DNA of 64,000 nt from Symsagittifera roscoffensis (taxonomy: Eukaryota; Xenacoelomorpha; Acoela; Convolutidae). The DNA lies in assembly GCF_963678635.1 (NCBI RefSeq), contig NC_087063.1, positions 59,280,759-59,344,758 on the forward strand. Direction: 5' to 3'. This document shows positions 43,775-54,865 of this stretch, piece by piece. How positions within the stretch are numbered: position 1 is the stretch's first letter; each line of letters starts with the position of its first letter. The position numbers were made by a program, and so were the translations under genes. The notes beneath the pieces are model-generated. The model was not told the DNA's origin and did not search any database. It saw only the letters and a list, made by a program, of their open reading frames with translations.

Positions 43775-46081
43775 ATGACTGGTCTGGATGAACTGAGACG
43801 GGAAATGACTAAAAGAATATATCAAGTTGACGAGAGAGCACACCAGGGTCGAGAGAATTTGAGAGATTAACTGACGCACGTGAAGTTGCATGCGAGGGTT
43901 GATCAGGCTCAATTGATTCGCAACACCGATCAATGCCTGGTGGAGAGCCTGGCACAGGCAAACAAAGAGTCAGAGGAAAGAGAGGCTAGGATGACAAGAG
44001 AGATCGAGCGATTGTTGAACGATCGTGATAATTTCTACGCCCATACGATGACTAGCCTGGATAAAAGGCTAGATGCCAAATCTGACCTAATGATGCGGAA
44101 GCTTGACGCGATCTTAAATGGGAGCAATCGGGAGGAGCGTTCCAACCCAAGAGAGCGCTCACGCCATGCAAAAGATGGAGAAGGTACGGGCAGCTATGCC
44201 AGGGCCCAGCAAAGTTCGAGAACGAACTACGAATCTAGGAATAGGGAGCGGCCCAGGGCAGCCCCCTAGAGGCCTAACTGGACAAATCCAGCCCCGCCGG
44301 AAGCAGATGCTACCCCGGAGACAAGGTTGCCCACTGTGCCACAAGTCAGGTCAGTGCCAGATCTGACTAGGGTCTCGCAGGACACAACGATGTATGCCTC
44401 GATGTTTGAACCTCTGAATAGACCCCTCGAAACATTCATCATCAAGCTCTCGAAGTCAACCGAGAGAGGAGAGAGGTCAAGAAGGACATTGAAGAAGCCT
44501 AAATCATACGAAGACGAGTCAGACGGCTGCATTGATACTTGGATAGAGGTGATGAAGTTGCACTTTGAAGAAGAGAGTCTCTCCAAGAAACAGGAATGCA
44601 GCGCACTAACAAGCAACCTGGAGGGTACTGTCCTAAATTGTGTGATGGCGAAGAGAGCCAAGGAAAGAGACAGCGCTCGCAAGATATTCGACATCCTGCT
44701 GAATCGATTCGGCTCTGGAGTACAAGGGCACCAGGCTATGGTGGAGTTCGAAAAGAGGCGTCAAAGGGATGACGAATCCATTGACAAATTTTTGGACGAC
44801 CTTGAATTGCTTAGGAGGAGAAGCAATCCCGATGAGAGAATATCCGAGCGAAACTTGGCGATAGCATCGAAGTTCATGGACGGCGTAAAGAGTGAGGAGT
44901 TGAAAACGATGTTAGCCACACCCTTCACCTTGTCGCTTGACCAGGTTCCCACGCCTGATGATTTGCGTATGAAGTCACGTGAACACTTGCTCATAAAACC
45001 AAGGGAGCAAAATCGTTACAGCAATTATGGCAACTACAGTGGGACGAACACTGGCGCGAGCTCCAGTTGGTATAAGCCTCGCGACGACATGGATAAGAGG
45101 AGGTCATGTGCGAATTGTGGTTCGATGGACCATCATGTTTCCGCGTGTTCTGCTTACAAACAGAACATGAAGGCAATTGGCTACTTTCTCGACGACGTCA
45201 ATGCGACCGACGAGGATCACGAAGAGTACGTTAGAGGGCTCATCATGAAATATGGACCGAGGTGCTTCTTCTGTAATTTGGAGGGACACTTCAAGTCGGA
45301 CTGCACTCAATTTTGGGATGCAGTGGTGGACGCGAAACACCCCCGCCACGAAGAGGCGCTTTCGGGTGTCAAGGCCAGTCGAGCACGTCTGATGAACGAG
45401 GCCGAGTCTCGGAGAAAAGAGACGGCACCGAGCACCTTTACGACTAAGAAGGTGAAGACCTTGCCTGACGAGGTGGTAGCCTCGAACCTGGAGGCAGAGT
45501 CGGCCAGCCCACTCAAGAAGGTAGATTATGGTTTGGCGGCAAGGACAGCGTTACAGAATGTCAAACAGGAGTTAGCCACAAAAGAAGTGGAGCAATGGGT
45601 AAGGTCGGAACTGGGAAGCACGGATATTTGGGAAAAGTTTAACATTCTGAGTAAAACGACGGAAGAAGAGGACAAACAGGAATCCAGAAAGCAGGGACTG
45701 AAACTGAATGTCATATCTGGTAGAATTTTCGGAATGACGAAAGAAGGGACCAAGATAATGTCCATTATCTCAGTCGCAGGACACCACGTGGTCAAGAACT
45801 TGAGTGAACCTTCCGAGGTTACACTAGTCCACCTGGACATTTATGCAGACTACCTGAGGGAGAAAGATCCCAAGCTGGACTCCAGGGCAGTGCGAGCGCT
45901 GCTCACGACAGGAGGTCCAAGGCTGATGAGGGTGGATGGACATTACATAGAGGTCCATGACCCATATCCGATTCTGATGAATGTGGATGGCATCAACATT
46001 TCCACAAAAGCTCACGTAACTGATGCGAGAGATCAGATAGGCCGGATATATATTGGCCAAGAAGAGCTGAAGGTGCGATAA
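43775..46081 (+). pseudogene. Gag polyprotein with two zinc knuckles
   Basis: One frame from ATG 43775 to TAA 46079-46081, interrupted in frame by TAA (43868-43870) and TAG (44267-44269). Residues about 10-160 are a charged coiled-coil (VDQAQLIRNTDQCLVES, MTREIERLLNDRDNFYAH). The 44400-45000 part is capsid-like (CIDTWIEVMKLHFEEESLS, ARKIFDILLNRFGSG). Two CCHC knuckles follow: CANCGSMDHHVSAC (45106-45147) and CFFCNLEGHFKSDC (45263-45304). The C-terminal 250 residues lead towards protease. The final stop is also in frame with protease, so gag and the protease region probably formed one frame. Confidence 0.85.
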
Positions 46082-47150
46082 ATTGGACACAATGCCATGC
46101 TTGAACAGGATGCGGTCCACATAGGTTGCGAAGCCGATCTGGCAGCACATGTGCTAGATGTGCAGGACAGACAACTTTCAGTGAAAGGACTGTTAGACAC
46201 AAGTGCAGTGGTCAGTGTCATGCCAGTCAAAACCTGGACTGACATGGGCTTTGATAGGTCGGATCTGATACCGACAAACATCAGACTGGTAGCTTCCAAT
46301 CAGGGAGCAATCTATGTGACAGGACGGACACCTATTATATCACTGCAGCTTGGGGGAAGACATCTTTGGATGAGCTTCCTGGTGGTGGAAAATTTGGACG
46401 AATCCGATCAATTCATCCTGGGAAGGGACTTTGTACGCAACTTTGATGTCACGATCGACCTCAATGATGGGTTGATCAGGGTCAAAGATCCGGAGAGGAA
46501 GTATGAAAAGAAACCTCTTAATAAGATCTTAATAAACCAGGCTAAGGTGCCAATTTTTCTAGATCGAAAAGTGAGATTGAAACCAAACCAAGCCGTAGTA
46601 GCGATGTTTAGGATGAGGAAACTTAATGAACTCAGTGATGACAGACAGGTGTGCCTGGTACCAAATCCAAACAGTAAGAGCTCGGCTATTTTAGGAAGAA
46701 GCTTCTCACTCACTCAGAGCGGACTGTGTGTGAGTGTTTTGTTGAACACAGAAGCAACAACATTCAACAGTGACAATACAGAGGTGAAAGAAACTTGGCT
46801 ACGCATTGCCTCTGAACACAGACTTTCAGAGTGTGGAGAACTTGAAAAAGTTTGATGTAACTAAATTTCCCTTGCATGCGAACCAAGAAGGTATACTGAA
46901 GAGAGTAAATGAATTGAAATCTTCTAGGAAATTGTTTTCAATGAAATCGGAAACAGATGATGGGTTGTCTAGTTGTACGAATTTTCCCGAGAGACCGACA
47001 GAAATAGAGTTAGCAGCAAATAAACCGGTCCTACCTGAGATAGAACATTTGAAGGGGAAAATATCAGACAAGGAACTAGATTCGCTCAGGGCGGTGCTAA
47101 GTCGGAACGCAGACAATTTTTCGAAACAAGGCCGGCATAGGTTGCTGTAA
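46082..47150 (+). pseudogene. Aspartic protease and linker to RT
   Basis: Continues the gag frame: VKGLLDTSAVVSVMPVKTW is a retropepsin active site with Ser in place of the conserved Gly (DTSA for DTGA/DSGA), and FILGRDFVRNFDVTIDL is the C-terminal protease strand. A linker rich in charged residues follows. At about 46790 the frame shifts (LNTDFQSVENLKKFDVTKF and on to 47150), and a second shift at about 47140 leads into RT. The Gly to Ser change and the frameshifts would abolish processing. Confidence 0.85.
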
Positions 47151-47154
47151 TTTT

Positions 47155-49089
47155 GTAGAACACGAGATTGAGATAGAAGAGGGCTCGGTACCTCATAGGG
47201 AGGGGGCGAGAAGAATGACCCCTCATAAGTCAGAAGCGTGCAGGAAGGAAATCGAGATGTTAATTGAGTACGACATGATCGAGCCGTCGAAGTCCCCGTG
47301 GGCTTGTGGCGTGGTCATGGCGAAAAAGAAAGGGGGGCAACCCAGGTTTTGTTGTGATTTCCGTTATCTGAACGCAGTGACTATAAAGGACGCATACCCG
47401 ATTCCCCGCATCGATGAAAGCCTATCCAAGTTGGGGGACGCGAAGTTCTTCACGACGTTAGATCTGAGCTCGGCGTTCTGGCAAGTGCCACTCCGAAAGC
47501 AAGATCGTGAAAAGACGGTCATCGCGTGCGAGCTGGCATTGTTCCGGTGGAAGAGGATGCCGTTCGGATTGTGCAACGCGACGGCTACATTCCAGCGACT
47601 GATGGCCCAGGCACTCACGAGTGTGACAAAGAAATATGGGAATCTCATCATGTGTTACGTTGATGATGTCGTGATCGCAACGCCAACCCTAGAGGATCAC
47701 ATAGAGAGGTTAGATGAGGTGTTTACTTGCATGAAGCAGGCGGGATTGAAGTGTAAACCCTCGAAGTGTGAAATCCTCAGAGACTCCATAAAGTATATAG
47801 GCCGCCTGGTGGATAAGCATGGAGTGAGACCAGATCCCGAAGCGGTCGAAGCGGTTTTGACCTGGAAGGCACCCAAGACAGATACACAACTGATGAGTTT
47901 TTTGGGGTTCGCTAACTATTATCGGGAGTTCGTCAAGGGATACGCCGATAAGATATAACCCATGCAACAGTTGATGAGAAACAAAGGCAAAAAGTTCACT
48001 TGGACCGATGAGGCACAAGTTTCATTTGAAAACATTAAACGCGAACTTTGCGATGCACCAGTCCTCGGCATGCCAACAGAAAAGGGGATGTTTGTGTTAG
48101 ACATGGATGCATCAGTGGTTGCAATATCAGGCATACTTCACCAGGAGCATGAGTGGAACGGGAGAGTGGTTCTCCGTCCAATAGCCTACGGAAGTAAGGA
48201 CTTGAGCGATACCGAGATGAGGTATGGCGCACCGAAAACGGAAATGTTCGCAGTGATCACTTTCGTGGAAAAATACAGGGCCTTCTTGGGGAGTGCTCCC
48301 TTCAAGTTGCGTGTGGATAATCGTGCCCTTGCCTGGCTGAAAACCTATTCGATGGACCAAAGTTATATTGGTCGTTGGATCGTGCGCCTGGATGGATACC
48401 ACATGATCATAGAGCACCGTACCCGTGACAAGCATCAAAATGCTCATAGCCTCAGTAAGAAGACATATTTCTATGAGCGACTCGAAGAAAAGCAGGCCAA
48501 CCAAGCGGAGGTCAAATACGGCTTTTCTTTCCTAGAGAAGGAGACTTACGACAAACTACCACTCACTAGGTGGCTGGATAAGTCAGGGCACCCTATACCA
48601 GGACACCCTGAACTTCCAGTGGAAACGGCCGCTGAGATAAAGATTTTAGCCAGGGGTGAACCCGTTCCCCTGGATCTGCTAGTCCGATCCAATCTGGTAC
48701 CGCAGGAGCTCCCCAGGTTGGGTATAAACAGCATAGCTCTGCTAAATAGGACAGTGAATGTGGCGCCGGACGTCATGGGGAAACTTCGTGACTTGCTGGA
48801 TAGAGAAGTCGACAGACATCATCGTGAGTGGATGGAGACCATGCAGCGATTGACCGTAACTGAGAAAACGGAGAAGAGGCCAGTGATCATTCGCGATCGC
48901 GATGTGGAACGGGATTGCCGGTCGATAGTGAACCAGCTGGTGACCTCAATGCCGAAGGATGTCTTGTTGAGGACTTCGTTCACAGAACGTGGGAGACCGA
49001 GCCCAGTCCAAGTTACTGAGGAAGTTAGGGTCAAGTCGAAATCCAGCTTCACGAGAAAAGTACATTTCACGGATGTAAAAGAAGAGTAG
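47155..49089 (+). pseudogene. Reverse transcriptase and RNase H (Ty3/gypsy)
   Basis: One frame broken only by TAA 47956-47958. RT motifs in order: WACGVVMAKKKGGQPRFCCD, FRYLNAVTIKDAYPIPRID, FFTTLDLSSAFWQVPL, MPFGLCNATATFQRLM, CYVDDVVIAT (YVDD at 47656-47667, intact), LKCKPSKCE, FLGFANYYREFVKGYA. RNase H: FVLDMDASVVAISGILHQ, KTEMFAVITFVEKYRAF, LRVDNRALAWLK, and HQNAHSLSKK where the family has Asn-Ala-Asp. The last catalytic Asp is therefore His here (CAT at 48445-48447). The C-terminal third (from about 48480) is a linker to integrase and ends in TAG 49087-49089. Confidence 0.92.
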
Positions 49090-49617
49090 GATCCGGGCTC
49101 AGATTGCTCTTCCGGGGACAAAATGATGTCCGGGGAGTCGGACACCTTCAGGCCCGTGCAGGACAAGCTGTCCCGGGAGAGGTTGATGAGACCACCTATG
49201 GACAGAAAATTGTCCGGGGAGTCGGATTCAAAGCGACCAATGGACAGAGTTTTGTCTGGGGAGTCGAGAAACATCACAGACAGATTGGAACATGATGATG
49301 CGGAATCATTCGGCTCGAGTGATGACTCGAGGCCTCAGTCCTGGGACATTACATCCGAGACTACTCTCAATTCTAATGTATCGGAGATTGCGATTCATTC
49401 CTTGTTGTTGGACTGGAAGCAGCGCGGGCTGGACAGAGAAATGCATCAGGATCCGGACAGAGACAGGTACACCTCCGACGAGGAGGGCACTGTGGTGGAC
49501 AATGCCGCCGATAAGCTCGAGCTGATAGCAGTCTCGAAACGCCCAACCAGATTACTGCCACATGGTAGGTCGTCCGTACCAATCTGGAACAATCTGTGCA
49601 GGAAGCGACGCCTTTGA
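49090..49617 (+). pseudogene. Pol linker with SGES peptide repeats
   Basis: Same frame as RT-RNase H after the TAG. It contains imperfect repeats of about 16-22 residues around LSGES (MSGESDTFRPVQDKLSRE, PPMDRKLSGESDSKRP, MDRVLSGESRN) at 49123-49276, then an acidic tail, and ends at 49615-49617. Integrase continues in another frame from 49596, so a frameshift lies in the overlap. Function unknown; the repeats look recently expanded. Confidence 0.6.
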
Positions 49618-50597
49618 AGAAGATATGGTGTGTCAAGTTGATGGACGATGCCCATGCTCCGGAGAAAATGAGCGGGCAATTAAACGTGATAAAGACGTAT
49701 CTGAAAGCCAGATACCAGCTGTCGGATCTCCTAAAGGCTCAACGAAATGATAGAATGACGAGCAATCTGAAGAGATGGATCGAAAATGGAGCACCTGACA
49801 AAGGAGATTTGGAGGAGGACAGCTACAAGATTTTGAAGCAGTTTTACATGAAGAGAAAAGATCTACTGTACCTGAATAAAGACGGAATCGTAGCCTGTAA
49901 ACGGAAAGAGGTGGAAAAGGTCATTTACAAGTACAATTCGATAGTGTTACCACAGTTGTACCAGACTGAATTGCTTTTTCGTTCACATGATCTGATGGGC
50001 CATCAAGGATTGGACAAAGTGTACAACAGGATACAGAAACGATTCGAATGGCCTGGTTTGAAAAAGGCTTGTGAAAAGTGGATCTCTGCATGCTTGTCGT
50101 GTCAACAGGCAAAAGACTCCATGAAACTAAGATTCCCTCTGCAGTCAATAGAATCATCGAGATTCAATGAAGTAGTGCAGGTTGATCACCAAAAGATATG
50201 CATGACAGCCACGGGCTACAATCAGGTGCTGGTAATGATTGACCATTTTACGAAATATGCAGAGGCAGCACCCTGCATGACAGCATCAGCGAAAGAAACA
50301 TGTGATCATTTGATAAAAGTGTGGATAGCGAGGCACGGCTGCCCCATCACATTCCAATCGGACAATGGCAAAGCATTCGTAGGGGATCTCACGAAGGAGT
50401 TAATGAAAAGGACGCAAGTAGCACAGACCCACTCGACCACTTATCACCCGCAAACGATTGGCCTAGTCGAGAGGCAGAATCGCACGCTGGTATCCATGTT
50501 GAGAGTTTATTGCTCACGCTACATGGATGACTGGGATAGACACTTGCCGCAAGTGATGGGTGCTTACAACAGCACAGAGCATTCCACCACGGAATAA
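49596..50597 (+). pseudogene. Integrase: zinc module and catalytic core
   Basis: A 333-codon frame. H2C2 zinc module: RSHDLMGHQGLDKVYNRI then CEKWISACLSCQQAK (HHCC present). The core carries NEVVQVDHQKICM (Asp), ITFQSDNGKAFVGDL (Asp) and IGLVERQNRTLVSML (Glu), so D,D,E is intact. Residues 1-110 precede the zinc module and are charged. The TAA at 50595-50597 is caused by a frameshift inside a conserved block (STEHSTT.GI.P). Confidence 0.92.
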
Positions 50598-51368
50598 GTC
50601 CGCATATGATGCAAACGGGTCACAAAAAAGCGCTTCCGTTGACGTTTTTCTACCCTGAATATGAAGCGAACAGAACAGCACCGCAAACGTACGTGCGGGG
50701 TGTCATTAGAAGACAGCAGGACCTCAATGACTTATGCAGGAGGAACACGCAACATGCGCAAATTATACAGAAACGGAGGTTTGATAAAAGGACTGCCGAT
50801 GCAAAAGCCTACTCAGTTGGCGATTACGTCTGGGTGTTTCAGGAAGTGGTTCCACCAAAAGGAACCAAAAAATATTAAAGAAATGGCGTGGCCCATTTCA
50901 AATAACAGAAGTTCACCAAGGAGGTCGGTTTTATCGACTGAGCACAGGAAGAGCAGCTCATTACGAAAACATCAAACCGCACAATGCCTCATCAGAGGAC
51001 TGGTGCAACCCAGCAGACATGCAAGAGGGAGACTATTTGATAGTGGATCCTGCTTGTGAGGTGAATGAAAGAGGCACTCGCGACAAAAACGACGGAAATG
51101 AGGTGGTGGATGATTGCGACCTACCACTGGACCTAGAGTTGACCGAGCGAGAAGAGGTGGATGACTAAACTCTACCTTATGCCGAAGAGGACTGGGACTG
51201 CCCAGAACAGACTGAAATTGACAAAGGAATACAACCTGCCTTTCCTCTCACCATGGAGACACGCCAGAGCAAGAGAGGAAGGGACAAGAAAAAGTACAAC
51301 CCGTATGGCGAGGATTTCGTCGTAGACAGGATAGTTTTAAGTGATATGATGGAGGGATTGAAGTAGCG
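50598..51368 (+). pseudogene. Integrase C-terminus with GPF-type module
   Basis: Continues as HMMQTGHKKALPLTFFYPEY and AYSVGDYVWVFQEVV (50606-50878), then in the next frame LKKWRGPFQITEVHQGGRFY and HYENIKPH. This is the SH3-like GPF/Y module that ends many Ty3/gypsy integrases. A long acidic tail follows (DYLIVDPACEVNERGTRD, LELTEREEVDD), with one TAA at about 51166, and a basic end KRGRDKKKYNPYGEDFVVD to TAG near 51366. Confidence 0.8.
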
Positions 51369-51485
51369 GTGCCAAGGGAGATCGACTTGTAAATGACATG
51401 GGTCAAGATTGGATCGACAATCGCTCCGAACCAGAAGTGGAGTTTGAACCAGAGGTGGAGCAAGAATTAGCAAGAATTAACTAAC

Positions 51486-52313
51486 TTGCGAGTGCTCGAA
51501 TGGCTCCACGATCTGCCGACGGATCCTAAAGAGACAATCTTGACGATTCAGGATGTTGATAAAGACGGCATCAAATACGTCAGCCATGACAATACCGAGT
51601 CCAATTGGGTCGCTCCAGATGGCCCTCTATGCGTTTCGCAATCCAACCTCGATCTGCTCAACTTTGGGCGATCGACGGGGACGTCGATGGATATTTTTGT
51701 CCGGGGAGTGGGGGTAGGACTCACCCGCACCAAAAATCTGATCATTAAAAAAATAAAATCGGCAAGAGAAACCGGAGAACTGGAGACGGAGGGCGAGAAC
51801 GCTAAAAAAACAACTTTTGGACGAAGTTTTGAATCGTATTTTGACCTACCGAACCAATATTCAAACAATATCGTCATAACGGACAGCGATTTCATACTCA
51901 CGGAACGCACATGCGCTATAGCGATAACCGCGGACGTAAGCTTCAAAACAGCACTAGCGGCTGATTTCAAAAGAGAGTATAAGAACATCGAATTTTTATG
52001 GAAACAGAGGCCTGGTGTGGGAGGGATGATAGCGCTGCCCCCTGTTGCATCACAGATACCAGGGAAATATTTGTGTTTTCTGGTTACTAAGGCCACTGAT
52101 AGGCAACGCGTAGATCCAGAGAGCTTGGTATTGGCCTTGACTCGACTTAGGGATTTTCTGGTTGAGAGAGGAGTGACATCTCTCTCGTTACCAGTCTATG
52201 ATCCTAATAGGGGAAAGCTACATCCGAGAGAGTTGTACGCCCTCATACACGTGATATTTTCAGAAACTGACATAGAAGCTTACTTACATAAAAAATACTA
52301 TCTGAGCATATGA
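51486..52313 (+). CDS. Macro-domain protein (Poa1p-like), accessory ORF 1
   Basis: An unbroken 275-codon frame with no ATG at its left end (TTG is the first usable start); the region 51369-51485 carries related acidic sense in another frame, so the N-terminus may be lost. Residues about 135-265 fit the Poa1p-like class of macro domains, which bind or hydrolyse ADP-ribose derivatives: CAIAITADVSFKTALAADF (the 'aDl....GiA..F' block), PGVGGMIALPP, KYLCFLVTKATDRQR, LVLALTRLRDFLVERGVTSL, SLPVYDPNRGKLHPRELYAL, IHVIFSETDIEAYLH. The GxGxD-type loop of active Poa1p relatives is replaced by YDPNRGK, so binding rather than hydrolysis is possible. The N-terminal 130 residues have no recognised fold. Placed 120 bp after integrase. 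Confidence 0.72.
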   Translation: MRVLEWLHDLPTDPKETILTIQDVDKDGIKYVSHDNTESNWVAPDGPLCVSQSNLDLLNFGRSTGTSMDIFVRGVGVGLTRTKNLIIKKIKSARETGELETEGENAKKTTFGRSFESYFDLPNQYSNNIVITDSDFILTERTCAIAITADVSFKTALAADFKREYKNIEFLWKQRPGVGGMIALPPVASQIPGKYLCFLVTKATDRQRVDPESLVLALTRLRDFLVERGVTSLSLPVYDPNRGKLHPRELYALIHVIFSETDIEAYLHKKYYLSI

Positions 52314-52777
52314 TAGGAGTTGCATTCGGCGATAAGTGGTTTTTATTAAGTTCACTTTACAGAGATTAGGATTGAGTTAGGTTAGCTGCTAGGGATTATG
52401 TTTTTAGGTAATAATGTAGATATATGATGTTTATATGTTATGTTATTGTTAGGGTATGTGTTATGTGATGTTTGTGTCCTGAAAGACCTGGAAAACTCCA
52501 GGTATTGAAGGTGTTAGCGCTCATTCGTGTTACCTCGATAAGGTTGAAGGTGGACGATCCACCTTGGTGCTAAGTTTTAAAACAGTAACGAAGAAAAATT
52601 TCAATGGATTGTTTTAAAGGAGAAAATTGTGAATTATCTTTTATCATGAAAATGGGACCGCATGAAATGATGCTTTTAAGTCGTGACTTGTTTTTTAGAT
52701 CTTGAATGATCAAATCGTGTTTACTGAATCAAGACAAACTTGAAGAAACTTCACGACACGAGAATTAACACGTAGAA
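52314..52777. other. Noncoding spacer between accessory ORFs 1 and 2
   Basis: 460 bp without coding sense, GT-rich (GTTATGTTATTGTTAGGGTA near 52437). The only notable feature is a hairpin AAGGTGGACGATCCACCTT (52547-52565). It may hold an internal promoter, splice site or 5' leader for the SGNH ORF, but no specific signal is recognised. Confidence 0.5.
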
Positions 52778-54823
52778 ATGGGCGATACAAATGAGTTAAT
52801 GGAATTCCTCTCAGCGAGTCTAGGAGCGACTCTATACGAGATTTATCAGCGGCTGATTGATTGTGATTTTACACGAGAAATCCCGGGATTGGCGATGTTT
52901 GTAGTCGCACTCCTCAACGCGTTGGGACGAGAGGGTCGAGGGAATCGCCCCACAGAAGTGGTGTTAATGCTGGCCTTCGGTGAGTCCGGGACCGCCGAGA
53001 GAGGTCGAAATCGATTGATGAGATGGCGCCGAGGAGAAATTTCCGGACACGACTTGGCTCGTGAGCCGGGACTAGGCGAGCAAAGGGATCACCGGCGAGG
53101 TGAGATGCCCCTACCCGTTCAGCCTGCGCAGCCGCTCATCGGAGCGAAAAGACAACGTGATGGGCCGGGCCCGTCACACTCAGTAGACTCCCCAACAGCT
53201 GCTCCTCCCCTCAAGAGAGTGAAGGTGAGCGAGATCGAGATACATACCTCGGAGACAATCGAGACCTTGGAGAAGAAAGAAAGGGATCAGAACGAGCTGT
53301 GTGCCAAGCAGCAGGAGTACAGGACAATATCTCGAGAAAGGGACAAATGGAAGAAGAAGTTTGAAGACTTGCAAATAGCCTACAAGGAAGAGGAGATAAA
53401 ACATCTGAAAGAGCTATATATGGCGAGGGTGAGTCAGGTGTCACCAGAGGTTATGGCTACGATGAACTCCTCGGAAGCATCCAGGGACACACGTCCTGGA
53501 AGCATCCAGGAACTGTGCGCACTGAGAGGGCCCGAGGCCCCTCAGCAGACACCACGGTCTGCTCCCAACCCGAGAAACACGATTCCAGACCGCTCTGACA
53601 CCTATCTCGCTCCTCAGTTTCAAGAGTCATTCAATCAGGTAGCCAGAGCAGCTATGAACGAGATCAATAGGACCATTAGCCGGGCGCTAGGTAGGGTCGT
53701 CCCTTCCCAACGCTTTGATCATTCTTCCAGCAGCTCGAAGCGAGCACCTCGAAATGTAGTACTGACAGGGACTGCGCATGACGGGACGATTCAGAAGTCT
53801 CGCGTGGTTGATATTAGAAAGAATCTAACGGTGCGCAACCAGTTCGTGCAAGTGGCCACGGAGCATCCTCGCGCTTGTTTGAATGGCATGAGCTGGAACC
53901 CCGCCATAAGCAACCAGGCAATTCCCTTAGGGAGTCGTCATTTGGTTATAGGGGACAGTTTGGTGAGAGATCTAAACGAGATCTTTGTCGACGGACAGAC
54001 TATTGTCCTATCTTTTGGAGGCGCTTCCGTGGCTCAAGTCATCAAGATGAATGAGTTCCAGGGAGAGGATCACCTAGACACGTTGATGATAATGCTCGGG
54101 ACTAATGACGTTTCGAGGGCCCCTGTAACCCCAGAGGGCAAGTGGGAACCCCTACTGGTCTGCCTTCTGAATGAAATAAAGGAGAAGTACAGGCCTAGAC
54201 TTGTGGTTCTATGCACGATACCACAGAATCCGGAGATGGGCTTGCCGGTCGCAGATTTTATGAATGGTAACGTGACCCGGTGGAACGAGATGACTCGCGG
54301 TCTGGTAAGGAGCAACCCCAGCGAGCTGCGACTCATGGATCTAGAAAACATGCTGCGCATGATCGATCACCTCGCGCTCTCCAGGGACGGCATACACTTC
54401 AATACCCAGCAAGGGAGGCGCTGGATAAATGACGTGTTCCAGACGCAGTTGAGGGAAATGGAGCAAGAGTTAAGGACAACCAGCTCACTGGCTCTGACCA
54501 GTTCGACTGGAGGAGGTAGAGTGAGGGGTAACGTGCCAGAATCACTCGCCAATCGCCCTGGGCCCCTGACAATGGAGACGGTTGCAACTGCTCCCGTCGC
54601 TCCGAGCTCACATGTGAGAGCGAGGTTGGGGACTGCCCCTCCTCCCAGGACTCAACCGTTGGAGAGCCGACTTGGCAGATCGGTTGAGCAGAGCCGGATT
54701 AGCTCCCAGACCGTGTCTAGGAGGAGTGACACGTCTGCCACAGCAACTCCTGCTTCGACAACAGGACAATCGACGAGCACCGTGCCGACGGAGGGAGTCG
54801 AACCAAACAGTGCGCTGCTCTGA
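52778..54823 (+). CDS. SGNH/GDSL hydrolase-domain protein, accessory ORF 2
   Basis: An intact 681-codon ORF with ATG start (GTAGAAATGG context), the longest undamaged frame in the window. Residues 1-110 form a compact unknown domain, 150-215 a Lys/Glu-rich coiled coil (EKKERDQNELCAKQQEYRT and KWKKKFEDLQIAYKEEEIK), and about 385-550 an SGNH fold. The fold shows HLVIGDSLVRDLNEIF (Ser), SFGGASVAQV (Gly), MIMLGTNDVSRAP (Asn) and SRDGIHFNTQQGRRW (Asp-X-X-His). All four invariant residues and the Asp are present, so esterase or deacetylase activity is possible. The C-terminal 130 residues are Ser/Thr/Pro/Arg-rich and disordered. SGNH domains are also known from ORF1 of CR1-type LINEs, where the role is unsettled. 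Confidence 0.82.
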   Translation: MGDTNELMEFLSASLGATLYEIYQRLIDCDFTREIPGLAMFVVALLNALGREGRGNRPTEVVLMLAFGESGTAERGRNRLMRWRRGEISGHDLAREPGLGEQRDHRRGEMPLPVQPAQPLIGAKRQRDGPGPSHSVDSPTAAPPLKRVKVSEIEIHTSETIETLEKKERDQNELCAKQQEYRTISRERDKWKKKFEDLQIAYKEEEIKHLKELYMARVSQVSPEVMATMNSSEASRDTRPGSIQELCALRGPEAPQQTPRSAPNPRNTIPDRSDTYLAPQFQESFNQVARAAMNEINRTISRALGRVVPSQRFDHSSSSSKRAPRNVVLTGTAHDGTIQKSRVVDIRKNLTVRNQFVQVATEHPRACLNGMSWNPAISNQAIPLGSRHLVIGDSLVRDLNEIFVDGQTIVLSFGGASVAQVIKMNEFQGEDHLDTLMIMLGTNDVSRAPVTPEGKWEPLLVCLLNEIKEKYRPRLVVLCTIPQNPEMGLPVADFMNGNVTRWNEMTRGLVRSNPSELRLMDLENMLRMIDHLALSRDGIHFNTQQGRRWINDVFQTQLREMEQELRTTSSLALTSSTGGGRVRGNVPESLANRPGPLTMETVATAPVAPSSHVRARLGTAPPPRTQPLESRLGRSVEQSRISSQTVSRRSDTSATATPASTTGQSTSTVPTEGVEPNSALL

Positions 54824-54865
54824 AACCGTCCAGATCCCAGTAGTTGGGGACAATATAAGACAGAC

